Source of the DNA: Actinoallomurus liliacearum
GTDB taxonomy: Bacteria > Actinomycetota > Actinomycetes > Streptosporangiales > Streptosporangiaceae
Direction of reading: 5' to 3'
Length of the DNA stretch: 64,000 nucleotides
Assembly: GCF_039542035.1 (NCBI RefSeq)
Contig: NZ_BAABHJ010000031.1
Coordinates: 52,502-116,501 of the forward strand
A program made the translations under genes and the position numbers. This document shows positions 18,387 to 26,807 of this stretch, piece by piece. Under the pieces are notes generated by a model. The model was not told where the DNA came from. It saw only the letters and a list, made by a program, of their open reading frames with translations, and searched no databases. Position 1 is the stretch's first letter, and the number at the start of each line of letters is the position of its first letter.

Positions 18387-21300
18387 TCATCGGCACGGGG
18401 CGGTGCCCGGGTCGACGCCGAGCGCCCGCCATTCTCCGGTGAGGGTCGGGCCGGTGAGGACGGCGCAGATCCGGCGAGTGGCGATCGAGGGGTCGGTGTT
18501 CCACACTCCGACGCTGCCGTCGACACCGGCGCTGGCCAGCAGGTCGCCGTGAGGGCTGAAGGCGAGTCTGTTCAGTACGCCCAGGTGGCCCGTGAGGTCG
18601 GCGACGCGGCGGCCGGTCGAGACGCTCCACAGCCGGATGACGGTGTCTCCTTGGGTCCCGGTCGCCAGCGTGCGGTCGTCGGGGGAGAACGCGACGTCCC
18701 TGATGCTGGAGGGGTGGGCGGCGAAGGTTCGGCGGAGCCGGCCGGTGTCCAGGTCCCACAGCCTGATGACGCGGCCGGATCCGGCGGTGGCGAGCGTACG
18801 GCCGTCGTGGCTCACCGAAATCCCGACCACCTGATCCGGACCGGTTCGCAGCGACCGTTCGGCCGACAGGTCCGTAGTTCGCCAGATCCGCACCAGGCTG
18901 TCGGCGAGGCCGAGATTCCGCGCCGCAGGCGCGGTGGCGGTGGCGGTGGCCGCGGCCAGCACCCGGGAGCCGTCCGGAGTGAAGACGAGCCGGTCCGACC
19001 GGTAGATGCCCAGGTCGATGACCCCGCGGCGGCGCAACGTACGGGTGTCCCATACATAGACGGCGTTGCCGCCACCGCTCAGAGTGGCGGTGGGTATGGC
19101 CGTGGCGGCGAGCAGCGTGCCGTCAGGAGAGAAGGTCACGGCGTCGGCGGACAGACCACGGCCGACGGAGAGGTCGGCGCGTTCACGCCCGGCGGTGTCG
19201 AACAGGCGGACCGTCCCCTTGACGGACGTGGCTGCGAGGGTGCCGTCCGGGTCGTAGGAGACACCCGTCTTTCCCAGGGCCTCACCGGATCGTACCGACA
19301 GGAGCGGTTTCGGGGGGATGCCTGTGACGTCCCAGGTGGATACGGCACCCCGGCCGTCCACCGCCGCCAGTCGCTCACCAGAGCGGTCGAAGGCGACACC
19401 CGTCATGGCGGCATCGTCATCGACACCGCTCAGCCAGGTGTTCGCGCGTCGCCAAAGGACCGTGGAACCCGCGGGGCCCGCCGCCGCGATCAGCCTCCCG
19501 CCGGCCGACACCCCCACGTCGAGGAGGGTTCCGCCCGCGGGCCGGGCGAACGAATCGGTGTCCCAAGAATGCTGCCGAAGATCCCAGATCCGTACTCTGC
19601 GATCTCCCCCGACGACGATGAGCCGATCGGTTCCGGCGAAGGCCAGCGCCCCGACCGGGTCGGACACCTGCCGACCCGCCGCTCCCCGCCTCCGGCCTGA
19701 GACGTCCCAGAAGAGGACCCTGCCGTCTCGTACGCCGCCGGTCGCCAGCGTCCCATCGGGAGAGAACGCCACGCTCACCTCCGACTCGTGAGCGTGTCCA
19801 CTCAGGGTGGCGATCTTTCGGCCGTCTTTGAGCCGGTACAGCGCCGCCGTGCCGTCGCTGTGGCCGATGGCGATCTCATCGCCATCCGGGCTGTAGGCGA
19901 GGCTGGACGCGAGGCCTGACAGCAGGCCGGCGCGGGTGCCGGGAGTGCCCGTCCCCGGTGCGGGGAACTGCGTGACGAGCCGGCCCGAGCGTGGGTCCCA
20001 CTGACGGAGCACGACGACGCCACCCGGGGCCGCGCACGCCAAGGCCAGCGCCTGCCCGTCCGGCCGCCAGGCCACCGGGTGCAACGTCGGCCAGCGCGGG
20101 GTGGCCAGTGCCCGGCCGTCCGAGGTCGTCCACACCACGACGTGGCCGTCCAGGGCACCGGCCGCCAGCATGGTGCCGTCGGGAGAGAACCTCATCACCG
20201 TGGCTACGGTCGGCAGGCCGCGCAACCGCGCGCGTTGCCGGTGCGTGTGAGCGTCCCAGAGCCATATCGTGCCGTCGGCGCCGCCGGTGGCGACCAGGTC
20301 GCCGGCGGGACTGATCGCCACGCTGTTCGACCCTTCGGTGTCGCCGAGTTGGCCGGCGTGGGCCAGCATCTGCGCCGACAACACCGCGCCCCGGGCCTCG
20401 GCGGTCGGGAACGTGCGCCAGGCCAGGGCCGCCAGCATCATGGCGCGCCGTGGGTCCGCGCGCCCCGCCAGAACCGACTCGGCGGCCCGCGCGCGGGAGA
20501 CCGCCTCGGCCTGACGCTCCCGGGCGGTACCGCGCTGCTGAAAGGCGACCGTGCCGGCGGCCAGGGCGACGACCAGGAGGGCGGCTTGACCCGCCACCAG
20601 CCGGCGCAGCCGCCGAACGCGCCTGCGCTCGGCCATCAGCGTGGCCTCGGCCGCGGCCGTGCTCGCGCGCAGGAACCGGTCCTCCAACGTGGTGAGGTCG
20701 GTACGGTCCGCGGCCCACTCCCGCGCCTCCGCCAGCCGCGCTCCCTGGTACAGGACGCTATCGTCCTGCCCTGACTCCGACCAGTACCGCGCGGCGTCGG
20801 CCAGACGCTGGCGTACGAGCAGGGACCGCCGATCCTCCTCGACCCACTCGCTCAGCCGCGGCCAGGCGGTCAGCAGGACATCATGGGCGATTTCGGCGGC
20901 GGCCTCGTCGAGGATGACCAGACGTCTGTCGGTGAACGCTCCCAGCACGGCGTCGACGTCGGTGATCTCTCCCGCGGCCCGCCCGGCGTACAGGTCTTCG
21001 CGCCGCACCGTACGGCGGGCGAGCCGCCCATCCGCGGAGATGAGGACCAGCCGCCGGAACACCTCCGCCGCGATGGCCCGCCGCGGCGTACCGAGGCTTT
21101 CGTAGACGCCGTCGGCGCTGGCCCGGACCGCGTGCGTCACGCCGCCCGACAGGCCGTACCCGCGTCTGGTAAGCCGGTCGCCGGTGCGGTTCTCCCACGT
21201 GAGCAACATGGCCTGCGACAGCAGCGGCAAGGCGCCGGCCTCATAGCCGCCGGTCGTTCCGGCGGCACGAAGCTCGGCGAGGATGTCATCGACCAGGCCC

Positions 21301-22733
21301 GCCTCGATCTCCAAACGGGCCGCCGCAGCAGGCCCGGTGATCGCTCGTCTCAGCTCGGGCTCGCTCATCGGCCCGACCACGAACTGCCCGTCCCGCAGAG
21401 CATCGATCAGCTGCGGGTAGGCGGCGCAGCGCTCCCAAAAGTCCCCGCGCACGCTGAGCACGACCAGCGCCGGTGGAGTGTCCGCCGGACCGCACGCAGT
21501 GCCCGCCGCCGCGCCCAGCGCGGTGATGAACGCCTGCCTCTCGGCCTCGCCACGGCCGGTCTCATCGTCCCCGGACGTGAAGATCTTCTCGAACTGGTCA
21601 ACGACTAGAACCAGCCGCTCACGCCCAGCGCCGGCGCCGGCGCCGGCGCCGGGCGAGGCTCGCCGGTGCGCCACCAACGCCCGCCGGACGAGCAGGTGCG
21701 CCTGGCCGGGATCCGCTGTCAGATCACGCCGGACGAACCCCACGTCCGTTCCGCCTAATACGGCCAGCTGGATCGCCAACTCCTCCAGCGGAGCATGCGT
21801 CAAGGTGAGCAGGACGCGGGGCCAATCCTGCGATCCGAGGCCCAGCGCGCCACGCGCCAGCATCGGTATCAGGCCCGCGCGCAGCAGAGACGACTTGCCC
21901 GCCCCGGACGCACCGGTCACGACCACGATGCCCCGGCCGCTCAGACATTCGGCGATCTTGCCGACCAGTTCGGTGGATAGCTGCTCACGGCCGTAGAAGA
22001 CCTCGGAGTGTTCCGTCTCGAACGGCCACAGGCCCTGGTACGGGCACCCGGTCCAGCGCGGCACCTCGGCCGTGCCCCCGCCGCCGCCCGACTCTGTCCC
22101 GATATGCCGGTCGAGGCGGGATATATCCTCACGGAGCAGCCGCAACTGCGTCGACTGCCAGCGCAGCCGCTCACTGTCGGCCCGCCGCTCGGCCTCCGAC
22201 TCCACCAGCCCGCCAAGGATCGAGGCGACCGCGTCTCGGACGTCTGCGAGCAAGAACCCGAAATCGTCGAACTTCTCACTCAGCGTCGTGAACGCCAGAG
22301 CCACCTCGTACTGCAGCTCGACGTCACCCGTCTCGACGACCTCCTCCAGCACGGCCCGGACCGCCCCGATCTCCCGCAGAACCGCGGCGACCTCGCTGCG
22401 CAGGGACGCGGCCGGCGTTCCCCCGCTCTGCAGTACCTCCTCGATCCGCTGGGCCAGGACCTTCTCGATCTCCGCCTGCGCCGGCGACCCTCCGTCGGCG
22501 CGCAGGCGGTCGACCACCTCTTCGATCAGGTTCGTGAGGACGTTCGCGCCGACCGAGCCGAGCACCCCCACGCTCGCCGCGATCTGCGCGCCGTTTCCCG
22601 GCAACGCGACGACCACCGGCCCGAAGGCACCCGCGCACAGCAGAGCCGTCAGGCCCGCGGGCGAGATCCGCCGGAAACCCTGCCCGGCCCGGCGGGTGGC
22701 CTCCGCAACCCGAACACGCGCCCCTGCCCGCAT
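18387..22733 (-). CDS. nSTAND-type ATPase with C-terminal WD40 propellers
   Basis: The protein has about 1448 residues. The N-terminal 200 residues contain a hydrophobic stretch and helical segments. The STAND ATPase follows: PYQGLWPFETEHSEVFYGRE, Walker A GASGAGKSS (Lys280), and Walker B-like LVLVVDQFEK. A transmembrane helix lies near residue 710 (AALLVVALAAGTVAF). About a dozen WD40 repeats (LWDAHT, FWDVSG, VWDTRT, LWDLDT) fill the rest. Such proteins sense ligands through the propeller and oligomerise by NTP hydrolysis; some nSTAND proteins are anti-phage. ATG 22733 is the likely start; a TTG at 22907 is possible but has no Shine-Dalgarno. The trigger is unknown. Confidence 0.85.
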   Translation of the reverse strand: MRAGARVRVAEATRRAGQGFRRISPAGLTALLCAGAFGPVVVALPGNGAQIAASVGVLGSVGANVLTNLIEEVVDRLRADGGSPAQAEIEKVLAQRIEEVLQSGGTPAASLRSEVAAVLREIGAVRAVLEEVVETGDVELQYEVALAFTTLSEKFDDFGFLLADVRDAVASILGGLVESEAERRADSERLRWQSTQLRLLREDISRLDRHIGTESGGGGGTAEVPRWTGCPYQGLWPFETEHSEVFYGREQLSTELVGKIAECLSGRGIVVVTGASGAGKSSLLRAGLIPMLARGALGLGSQDWPRVLLTLTHAPLEELAIQLAVLGGTDVGFVRRDLTADPGQAHLLVRRALVAHRRASPGAGAGAGAGRERLVLVVDQFEKIFTSGDDETGRGEAERQAFITALGAAAGTACGPADTPPALVVLSVRGDFWERCAAYPQLIDALRDGQFVVGPMSEPELRRAITGPAAAARLEIEAGLVDDILAELRAAGTTGGYEAGALPLLSQAMLLTWENRTGDRLTRRGYGLSGGVTHAVRASADGVYESLGTPRRAIAAEVFRRLVLISADGRLARRTVRREDLYAGRAAGEITDVDAVLGAFTDRRLVILDEAAAEIAHDVLLTAWPRLSEWVEEDRRSLLVRQRLADAARYWSESGQDDSVLYQGARLAEAREWAADRTDLTTLEDRFLRASTAAAEATLMAERRRVRRLRRLVAGQAALLVVALAAGTVAFQQRGTARERQAEAVSRARAAESVLAGRADPRRAMMLAALAWRTFPTAEARGAVLSAQMLAHAGQLGDTEGSNSVAISPAGDLVATGGADGTIWLWDAHTHRQRARLRGLPTVATVMRFSPDGTMLAAGALDGHVVVWTTSDGRALATPRWPTLHPVAWRPDGQALALACAAPGGVVVLRQWDPRSGRLVTQFPAPGTGTPGTRAGLLSGLASSLAYSPDGDEIAIGHSDGTAALYRLKDGRKIATLSGHAHESEVSVAFSPDGTLATGGVRDGRVLFWDVSGRRRGAAGRQVSDPVGALAFAGTDRLIVVGGDRRVRIWDLRQHSWDTDSFARPAGGTLLDVGVSAGGRLIAAAGPAGSTVLWRRANTWLSGVDDDAAMTGVAFDRSGERLAAVDGRGAVSTWDVTGIPPKPLLSVRSGEALGKTGVSYDPDGTLAATSVKGTVRLFDTAGRERADLSVGRGLSADAVTFSPDGTLLAATAIPTATLSGGGNAVYVWDTRTLRRRGVIDLGIYRSDRLVFTPDGSRVLAAATATATAPAARNLGLADSLVRIWRTTDLSAERSLRTGPDQVVGISVSHDGRTLATAGSGRVIRLWDLDTGRLRRTFAAHPSSIRDVAFSPDDRTLATGTQGDTVIRLWSVSTGRRVADLTGHLGVLNRLAFSPHGDLLASAGVDGSVGVWNTDPSIATRRICAVLTGPTLTGEWRALGVDPGTAPCR

Positions 22734-22934
22734 CCGCCGGTTCTGCTCGCCCGCCGTCCCCGTGTCATCCACCGCATCAATATGACCGCCAGAGCCGGCA
22801 ACGGCGGAAGGAACCACCCACGGGCCGGCTTCTCGGCCGGAAGCGGCCACCCGCCCCTGGCCGCACAAGAGCACGATGGTGTCCTCGCGCAGCCGACCGG
22901 AGAACAAGCGGCGTCGTTGTGCGAAGGGCGAGTG

Positions 22935-23607
22935 CTGCCAGCAGACGCTCTCGGAGCGCAGCGTTCAGGACGTCCTCGGGGTCCTGCGCAAGCGCGCCTT
23001 CCGTGGCCGTCACTGAGGAACTGGTCGCCAAGAACGCCGCGACCGCCCTCCGGCTACCCAAACCGCGAAAGAAGCGAGTCAAACCCTGGTCGGTGGAGGA
23101 GGCCAGCCGGTTCCTCGAAGCGACCCGCGACGCGGGCGAACCCCTGTACGCCGCTTTCGTGCGCTCCGCCGCCAGGTCAAGACCGAGTCGTCGGAGGCCG
23201 GCCTGCCGGTCCCCGAGATCTGCCTCGCTGCGCTCAAGCTTCGGAAGGAGCAGCAGGCCCGGGACAAGGAGCATCATGACGAGCGTTGGGAGGAGACCGG
23301 CCTGGTGTTCACCACCCGGTATGGCACCCCGATCGAGCCGCGGAGCTTCAATCGCAGCTTCGACCGCTGGATCGAACGGCTCGGGCTCCGCCGGATCACA
23401 GTCCACGGCACCCGCAAGACCCGCGGCACGCTGCTCGCTGCGCTCGATGTCCATCCCCGGGTCGCGATGCAGATCCTCCGGCATAGCCAGATCGCCGTGA
23501 CGATGGAGATCTCCACGGAAGCGACTTCAGAGGCAACCAGGGAGGCGCTACGCAAGCTGGGCAGGACCCTCGACACCGGTCAGACGGACAGTAACCCTGC
23601 CGAATAG
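22935..23607 (+). pseudogene. Degraded tyrosine recombinase (integrase)
   Basis: Segments of one integrase appear in different frames. An N-terminal core-binding piece (AVTEELVAKNAATALRL to LYAAFV, about 23005-23160) is followed by a C-terminal piece (RRQVKTESSEAG to TDSNPAE, 23167-23607). The latter includes HGTRKTRGTLLAAL and LRHSQIAVTMEIS in the HxxR and H-x(n)-Y regions, with Tyr lost. The central part carrying the first catalytic Arg is deleted. Its position just left of a tRNA-Val fragment suggests it served an older element at the same site. Confidence 0.8.
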
Positions 23608-23639
23608 CTCTGCCGCGTCCCACGCGAACTTTCCGGCGA

Positions 23640-23676
23640 AGCCGGGTACTCCGAGAGATCGGAGTACCCGGCTTTT
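23640..23676 (+). terminator. Rho-independent terminator after the integrase pseudogene
   Basis: GCCGGGTACTCC pairs perfectly with GGAGTACCCGGC around an eight-base loop and is followed by TTTT. Confidence 0.8.
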
Positions 23677-23739
23677 CGCGTTTCTCGGCCTCTTCCTCGC
23701 CCCTACTGCTGTACTTCGTAGCTGTACAGGCATGAAGAA

Positions 23740-23765
23740 GGCCGGTTCCTTGATCGGAACCGGCC
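23740..23765. terminator. Hairpin next to the left attachment site
   Basis: GGCCGGTTCC and GGAACCGGCC pair perfectly around TTGATC. It sits 10 bp left of the tRNA fragment, the same place as the 36647 terminator relative to the right site. Confidence 0.6.
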
Positions 23766-23774
23766 CCTCACCTG

Positions 23775-23818
23775 GGTGGGCGATACTGGGTTCGAACCAG
23801 TGACCTCTTCGGTGTGAA
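23775..23818 (-). repeat. attL: 44-bp copy of the tRNA-Val(CAC) 3' end
   Basis: These 44 bases, from GGTGGGCGATACTGG to CTTCGGTGTGAA, are identical to 36686-36729. They cover the tRNA acceptor 3' strand, T arm and anticodon arm to the anticodon. Identity ends exactly at the anticodon loop/stem, as for AICE integrases. It marks the left boundary of the element. Confidence 0.93.
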
Positions 23819-23911
23819 GGAATTCCAGGCCGTCCGCGACCTAGGCACACAGCCCACGAATGGCGCTGGGACGGCCCTCGGCGTTCGCTGGGGTTCGTGG
23901 TGGGCCGCACG

Positions 23912-23934
23912 GATAGGCGGCCTCTTAGGCGGCC
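23912..23934. repeat. 23-bp repeat near attL (candidate integrase/Xis arm site)
   Basis: GATAGGCGGCCTCTTAGGCG plus GCC is identical to 36615-36637. The two copies sit about 95 bp inside the left att site and 50 bp inside the right one, in the same orientation. A truncated third copy is in the fossil at 17668. The internal GGCGGCC pair makes a direct-repeat binding site plausible. Confidence 0.65.
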
Positions 23935-23940
23935 CGACGA

Positions 23941-23995
23941 ACACCCCCTATGTTCCAGCTGCTTCTACGGCGAGAAGCTGGAACATAGGGGGTGT
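23941..23995. repeat. Perfect 20-bp-stem hairpin
   Basis: ACACCCCCTATGTTCCAGCT at 23941-23960 is exactly complementary to 23976-23995, with a 15-base loop. The right arm runs into the first GTGTATCCC of the adjacent array. A terminator, a single-strand origin or a protein site are all possible. Confidence 0.7.
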
Positions 23996-24062
23996 ATCCC
24001 GCGTGTATCCCGAGTCTTCCCAGGTCAACAGGCTAAGGATACACGGGATACACGGGATACAT
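23992..24062. repeat. GTATCCC array 1 (two forward, three inverted half-sites)
   Basis: GTGTATCCC occurs at 23992 and 24003. After about 25 bp come the inverted forms GGATACAC, GGGATACAC and GGGATACAT at 24037-24062. The block CGTGTATCCCGAGTC is shared with array 2. The array lies about 285 bp upstream of the nuclease gene. Confidence 0.75.
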
Positions 24063-24346
24063 TGGCCGACCCGCCCACTCCATGACCTCTGGCCCCCGCC
24101 GGCCGTGAAAGAGAGCCCCTGAGCGGCGATGATGAAGCGCAACCGTCCGAACGAGTTCGAAACCCCGGCTGGCGTAGTACCGCTGTAGCTGCCCCCGTGA
24201 CGCCGGGCGAAGCGGAACGCACAAGCTACTGAATCTCACTGGCCAGGGCACCGGAGAGCTTAAGATACTCGACGAGACAGACCACCCGGACGCTCATCAA
24301 CCTAAGCGCAGCCCACACGGCAAACACAGAAAGAACAAAGATTCAA

Positions 24347-25963
24347 ATGACCGAAGCCTCTGAAGAATCGGCACGCGCTTATAGAAAATTGCAGTCACTG
24401 GCGACAAATGCACCCGCAAACCTTTCCATATGGAAGTCAGGGGCCACATCTCTTGACGCCCTATTGCTATCAATATCTGTTCGCCACCTACTAGTGCAGA
24501 GGATGGCAGATTCTCACAAATATATCGATGACAGGGAGGGCGTCACCGATATGTCTAAGTGGGCGAACACAACAGCCCGCTTGATTGAATGGAGTCATAG
24601 ATACGGCAATCAATCAAGAACTAGCGCAAGGACACCGACAAAACGTGTCATTGACACAGCGTTCGAGCTGGCATGGAATTGGGATGCGATAGACATCGCA
24701 CTTCAAGGCGTTCGCGCTGGACGCGTCCGACTGCTTGCACATGGAAACGCACTGGCCGTCGAGCCGCTGTCGGATCCCAGCATAGAGGCGCTCGATATTG
24801 TGCTCGAAAAGATTGACACGGCAAATACCGAAGAAAATACGATAGGTCCCAGCCTGGCGCCTGCGCATGACTATTTTAGAGCACAAGAAGGACGCCGAAG
24901 CGTCTACATGAACATTCCGCACTGGATTGCTGGCCTATACGTACAACACATGAAAAACTATGTAGCCCAACGTCATTGGGATGTCCCAGCCGATACCGAT
25001 CTGGGCGGCCTAAAGGTCGGTGATGCAATTCCGCTGATAGGAACACTTAAAGGGATTTCCTTTCTTCAGTATACGCTCTTCCAGGGGGAACCTTCCCCCA
25101 AGACCGCCTACTTGGGTATGGAGTCACATACTCTCGCCAAAAGCCTCCGCCGATACAATCCGAACAACACGGCTATCGATGCCTTTATAGAAATGCTCAC
25201 ATACAAGCCGGGAAGGAGTCCTCTTTCTGCCCCTATCATTCCGTGGTGCGGGAAGCTGATAATCCCATTCTTTCTCATGTCGGATGGCCTCGAAGAACGC
25301 ATGGTTCTTCGGGCAGCTGCCTCCAACCCAAGCACAGCTGGAAGACTGGGCGAATCACTCGGCGCTCTTTGCCGACGGTGGGCCGACCGCCTCAAGTCGA
25401 TCCCGGGGACGCGCGTAGCGACCGAGGTGAAAGTCTTGGCAGCGAACCGCCGGAAGATTGGCGATTTGGACATCGTAGTGCTCGACGCCGATCAGAAGAC
25501 GGGTCTTATTATTGAGGCGAAGTGGCCTATAGATGCACGCACGCTTCCCGATGCATGGAAGCAAGAAGCGGCAATCGATAAGGGAAGGAGTCAAATAGTC
25601 CGCCTCAAGAAGGCGATTACAGAGGGAGCGCTCGTTAAGCTTCCGCTCGACTGGCCACCCTTCGCCGATATTGAGTGGAAATGGCTAGTTGGAACGTCGA
25701 GATATCTCGATTCCCGAATTTCACATCCGGATATCGATGTCACGAGCCTCAGGTTCGTGGAACAGCTTCTTCCTGTTACATCCACCACGGAACTGATCCA
25801 TAAATTGACGACCTTCCCTTATCCCAAAGAAGGCCATGAATTCCGACTAAACTGGCGCAAGTTTAAGATTGGCGACACCACAGTAAAGTGCAGAGAGATA
25901 GAGATGCTTCAACCAGAACCTTCCCCCCCGGCGGAAAGGAATCGAGCGAAGGGGTGGACATGA
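24347..25963 (+). CDS. Putative PD-(D/E)XK nuclease, AICE cargo, unknown family
   Basis: The 538-residue protein is not recognised as a whole. The C-terminal third holds a PD-(D/E)XK-like motif: Glu360 (TEVKVLAANRR), then IGDLDIVVLD with Asp375, then LIIEAKW with Glu390-x-Lys392. The first 330 residues are alpha-rich without clear motifs. Base composition is clearly more AT-rich than all neighbours (AT-ending codons, AGA/ATA use), a sign of recent transfer from a lower-GC source. It sits alone at the left edge of the AICE between two matching GTATCCC arrays. It is not a core conjugation gene. A restriction or anti-phage role is inferred from the fold and location only. Confidence 0.7.
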   Translation: MTEASEESARAYRKLQSLATNAPANLSIWKSGATSLDALLLSISVRHLLVQRMADSHKYIDDREGVTDMSKWANTTARLIEWSHRYGNQSRTSARTPTKRVIDTAFELAWNWDAIDIALQGVRAGRVRLLAHGNALAVEPLSDPSIEALDIVLEKIDTANTEENTIGPSLAPAHDYFRAQEGRRSVYMNIPHWIAGLYVQHMKNYVAQRHWDVPADTDLGGLKVGDAIPLIGTLKGISFLQYTLFQGEPSPKTAYLGMESHTLAKSLRRYNPNNTAIDAFIEMLTYKPGRSPLSAPIIPWCGKLIIPFFLMSDGLEERMVLRAAASNPSTAGRLGESLGALCRRWADRLKSIPGTRVATEVKVLAANRRKIGDLDIVVLDADQKTGLIIEAKWPIDARTLPDAWKQEAAIDKGRSQIVRLKKAITEGALVKLPLDWPPFADIEWKWLVGTSRYLDSRISHPDIDVTSLRFVEQLLPVTSTTELIHKLTTFPYPKEGHEFRLNWRKFKIGDTTVKCREIEMLQPEPSPPAERNRAKGWT

Positions 25964-26061
25964 ATGCTCGAAGGACGACGTCCACTCCCACGGCAACGAG
26001 TCCGGCTGGCCGCTCCGGTCGGCCTTGCACGGCCCACGGACGGCCCAGCAAACGCCCTAGG

Positions 26062-26132
26062 GTGTATCCCGCGTGTATCCCGAGTCTGCGCTGGTTACGG
26101 CGCTAGGGACATATGGGATACATGGGATACAT
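26062..26132. repeat. GTATCCC array 2
   Basis: GTGTATCCC at 26062 and 26073, then a degenerate GGGACATAT and two GGGATACAT at 26106-26132. The layout and spacing equal array 1. It lies between the convergent 3' ends of the nuclease and 2H-phosphoesterase genes, a place where promoters are unlikely. Confidence 0.75.
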
Positions 26133-26139
26133 GTCAGCT

Positions 26140-26799
26140 CTAAGCCTCGGACAGGGGTGCTGTAGCGCAGGTTCGCCACTCGTACATGCGGTGATCGCGG
26201 TTGAGTGCGATCAGTGATGCTTCCTTGATCGTCAGCCGCGCGGGTTGAGGGCTGATCGATTCCACCGCCGCGACGTACGGGGCGGCCGTCCCGTCTTCCT
26301 CGAAATAAGCGACGCTTGCGTGAGGGCGGAACTTATCTTCTGCCTCTGGGACGTTGTCGGAGCCCCATACCGATCCGATTGCTTGACGGAGCCTTCTCCG
26401 AAGTTCTATGACGCTCGCCTCTTCGAGTGGCGGGAGAACTATGGCTTCATCTGCCACGAAGGCATGTCGGAAGGTGAGAGTTAGCGGTTCGCTCTCGGAG
26501 AGAACGCGACGCGCCGACTCCAGGATTCTCTCCAAATCGTCCGCACGGACCTCGTCCACGAAGCCGATTCCCTGCATCGTGAGATGCAACCATTGGGAGG
26601 GGATGAAGCGCATTCCGCCGAGTCCGTGCGCTTTCAGTGCTTGCTGGTATGCGGCAACCAGTCGATGTAGCTCGCCTGCACCGTCGAACGTGATGTGCCA
26701 CGCGAAGAACTCACGACCGACGCGCCACCCAGGACGCCACCACCAATGGTCGTGGAATCGTTCTGCGTGCTCGCCGGGGGGAAGGTCAGCAAAGGACAC
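26140..26799 (-). CDS. 2H phosphoesterase (2'-5' RNA ligase family)
   Basis: The 219-residue protein has the two diagnostic H-x-T/S motifs, His72-Leu-Thr74 (QWLHLTMQG) and His160-Ala-Ser162 (FRPHASVAYF). Such enzymes open 2',3'-cyclic phosphates or cleave 2'-5' linkages, acting on RNA ends, tRNA or nucleotide signals. The gene is 8 bp downstream of the GntR regulator in the same direction, so they form an operon. Some phage anti-CBASS proteins use similar paired H-x-T chemistry; whether this one does is speculation. Confidence 0.82.
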   Translation of the reverse strand: MSFADLPPGEHAERFHDHWWWRPGWRVGREFFAWHITFDGAGELHRLVAAYQQALKAHGLGGMRFIPSQWLHLTMQGIGFVDEVRADDLERILESARRVLSESEPLTLTFRHAFVADEAIVLPPLEEASVIELRRRLRQAIGSVWGSDNVPEAEDKFRPHASVAYFEEDGTAAPYVAAVESISPQPARLTIKEASLIALNRDHRMYEWRTCATAPLSEA

Positions 26800-26807
26800 C
26801 GGTCACC

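Noticed and set aside
18285..19700. Plus-strand frame of 471 codons opposite the WD40 repeats
   Set aside because: Regular Gly/Arg/Asp repeats come from the antisense of WD40 codons; there is no ribosome site.
23992..24062. GTATCCC array considered as a CRISPR array
   Set aside because: Units are 9 bp, in opposing orientations and without regular spacers.
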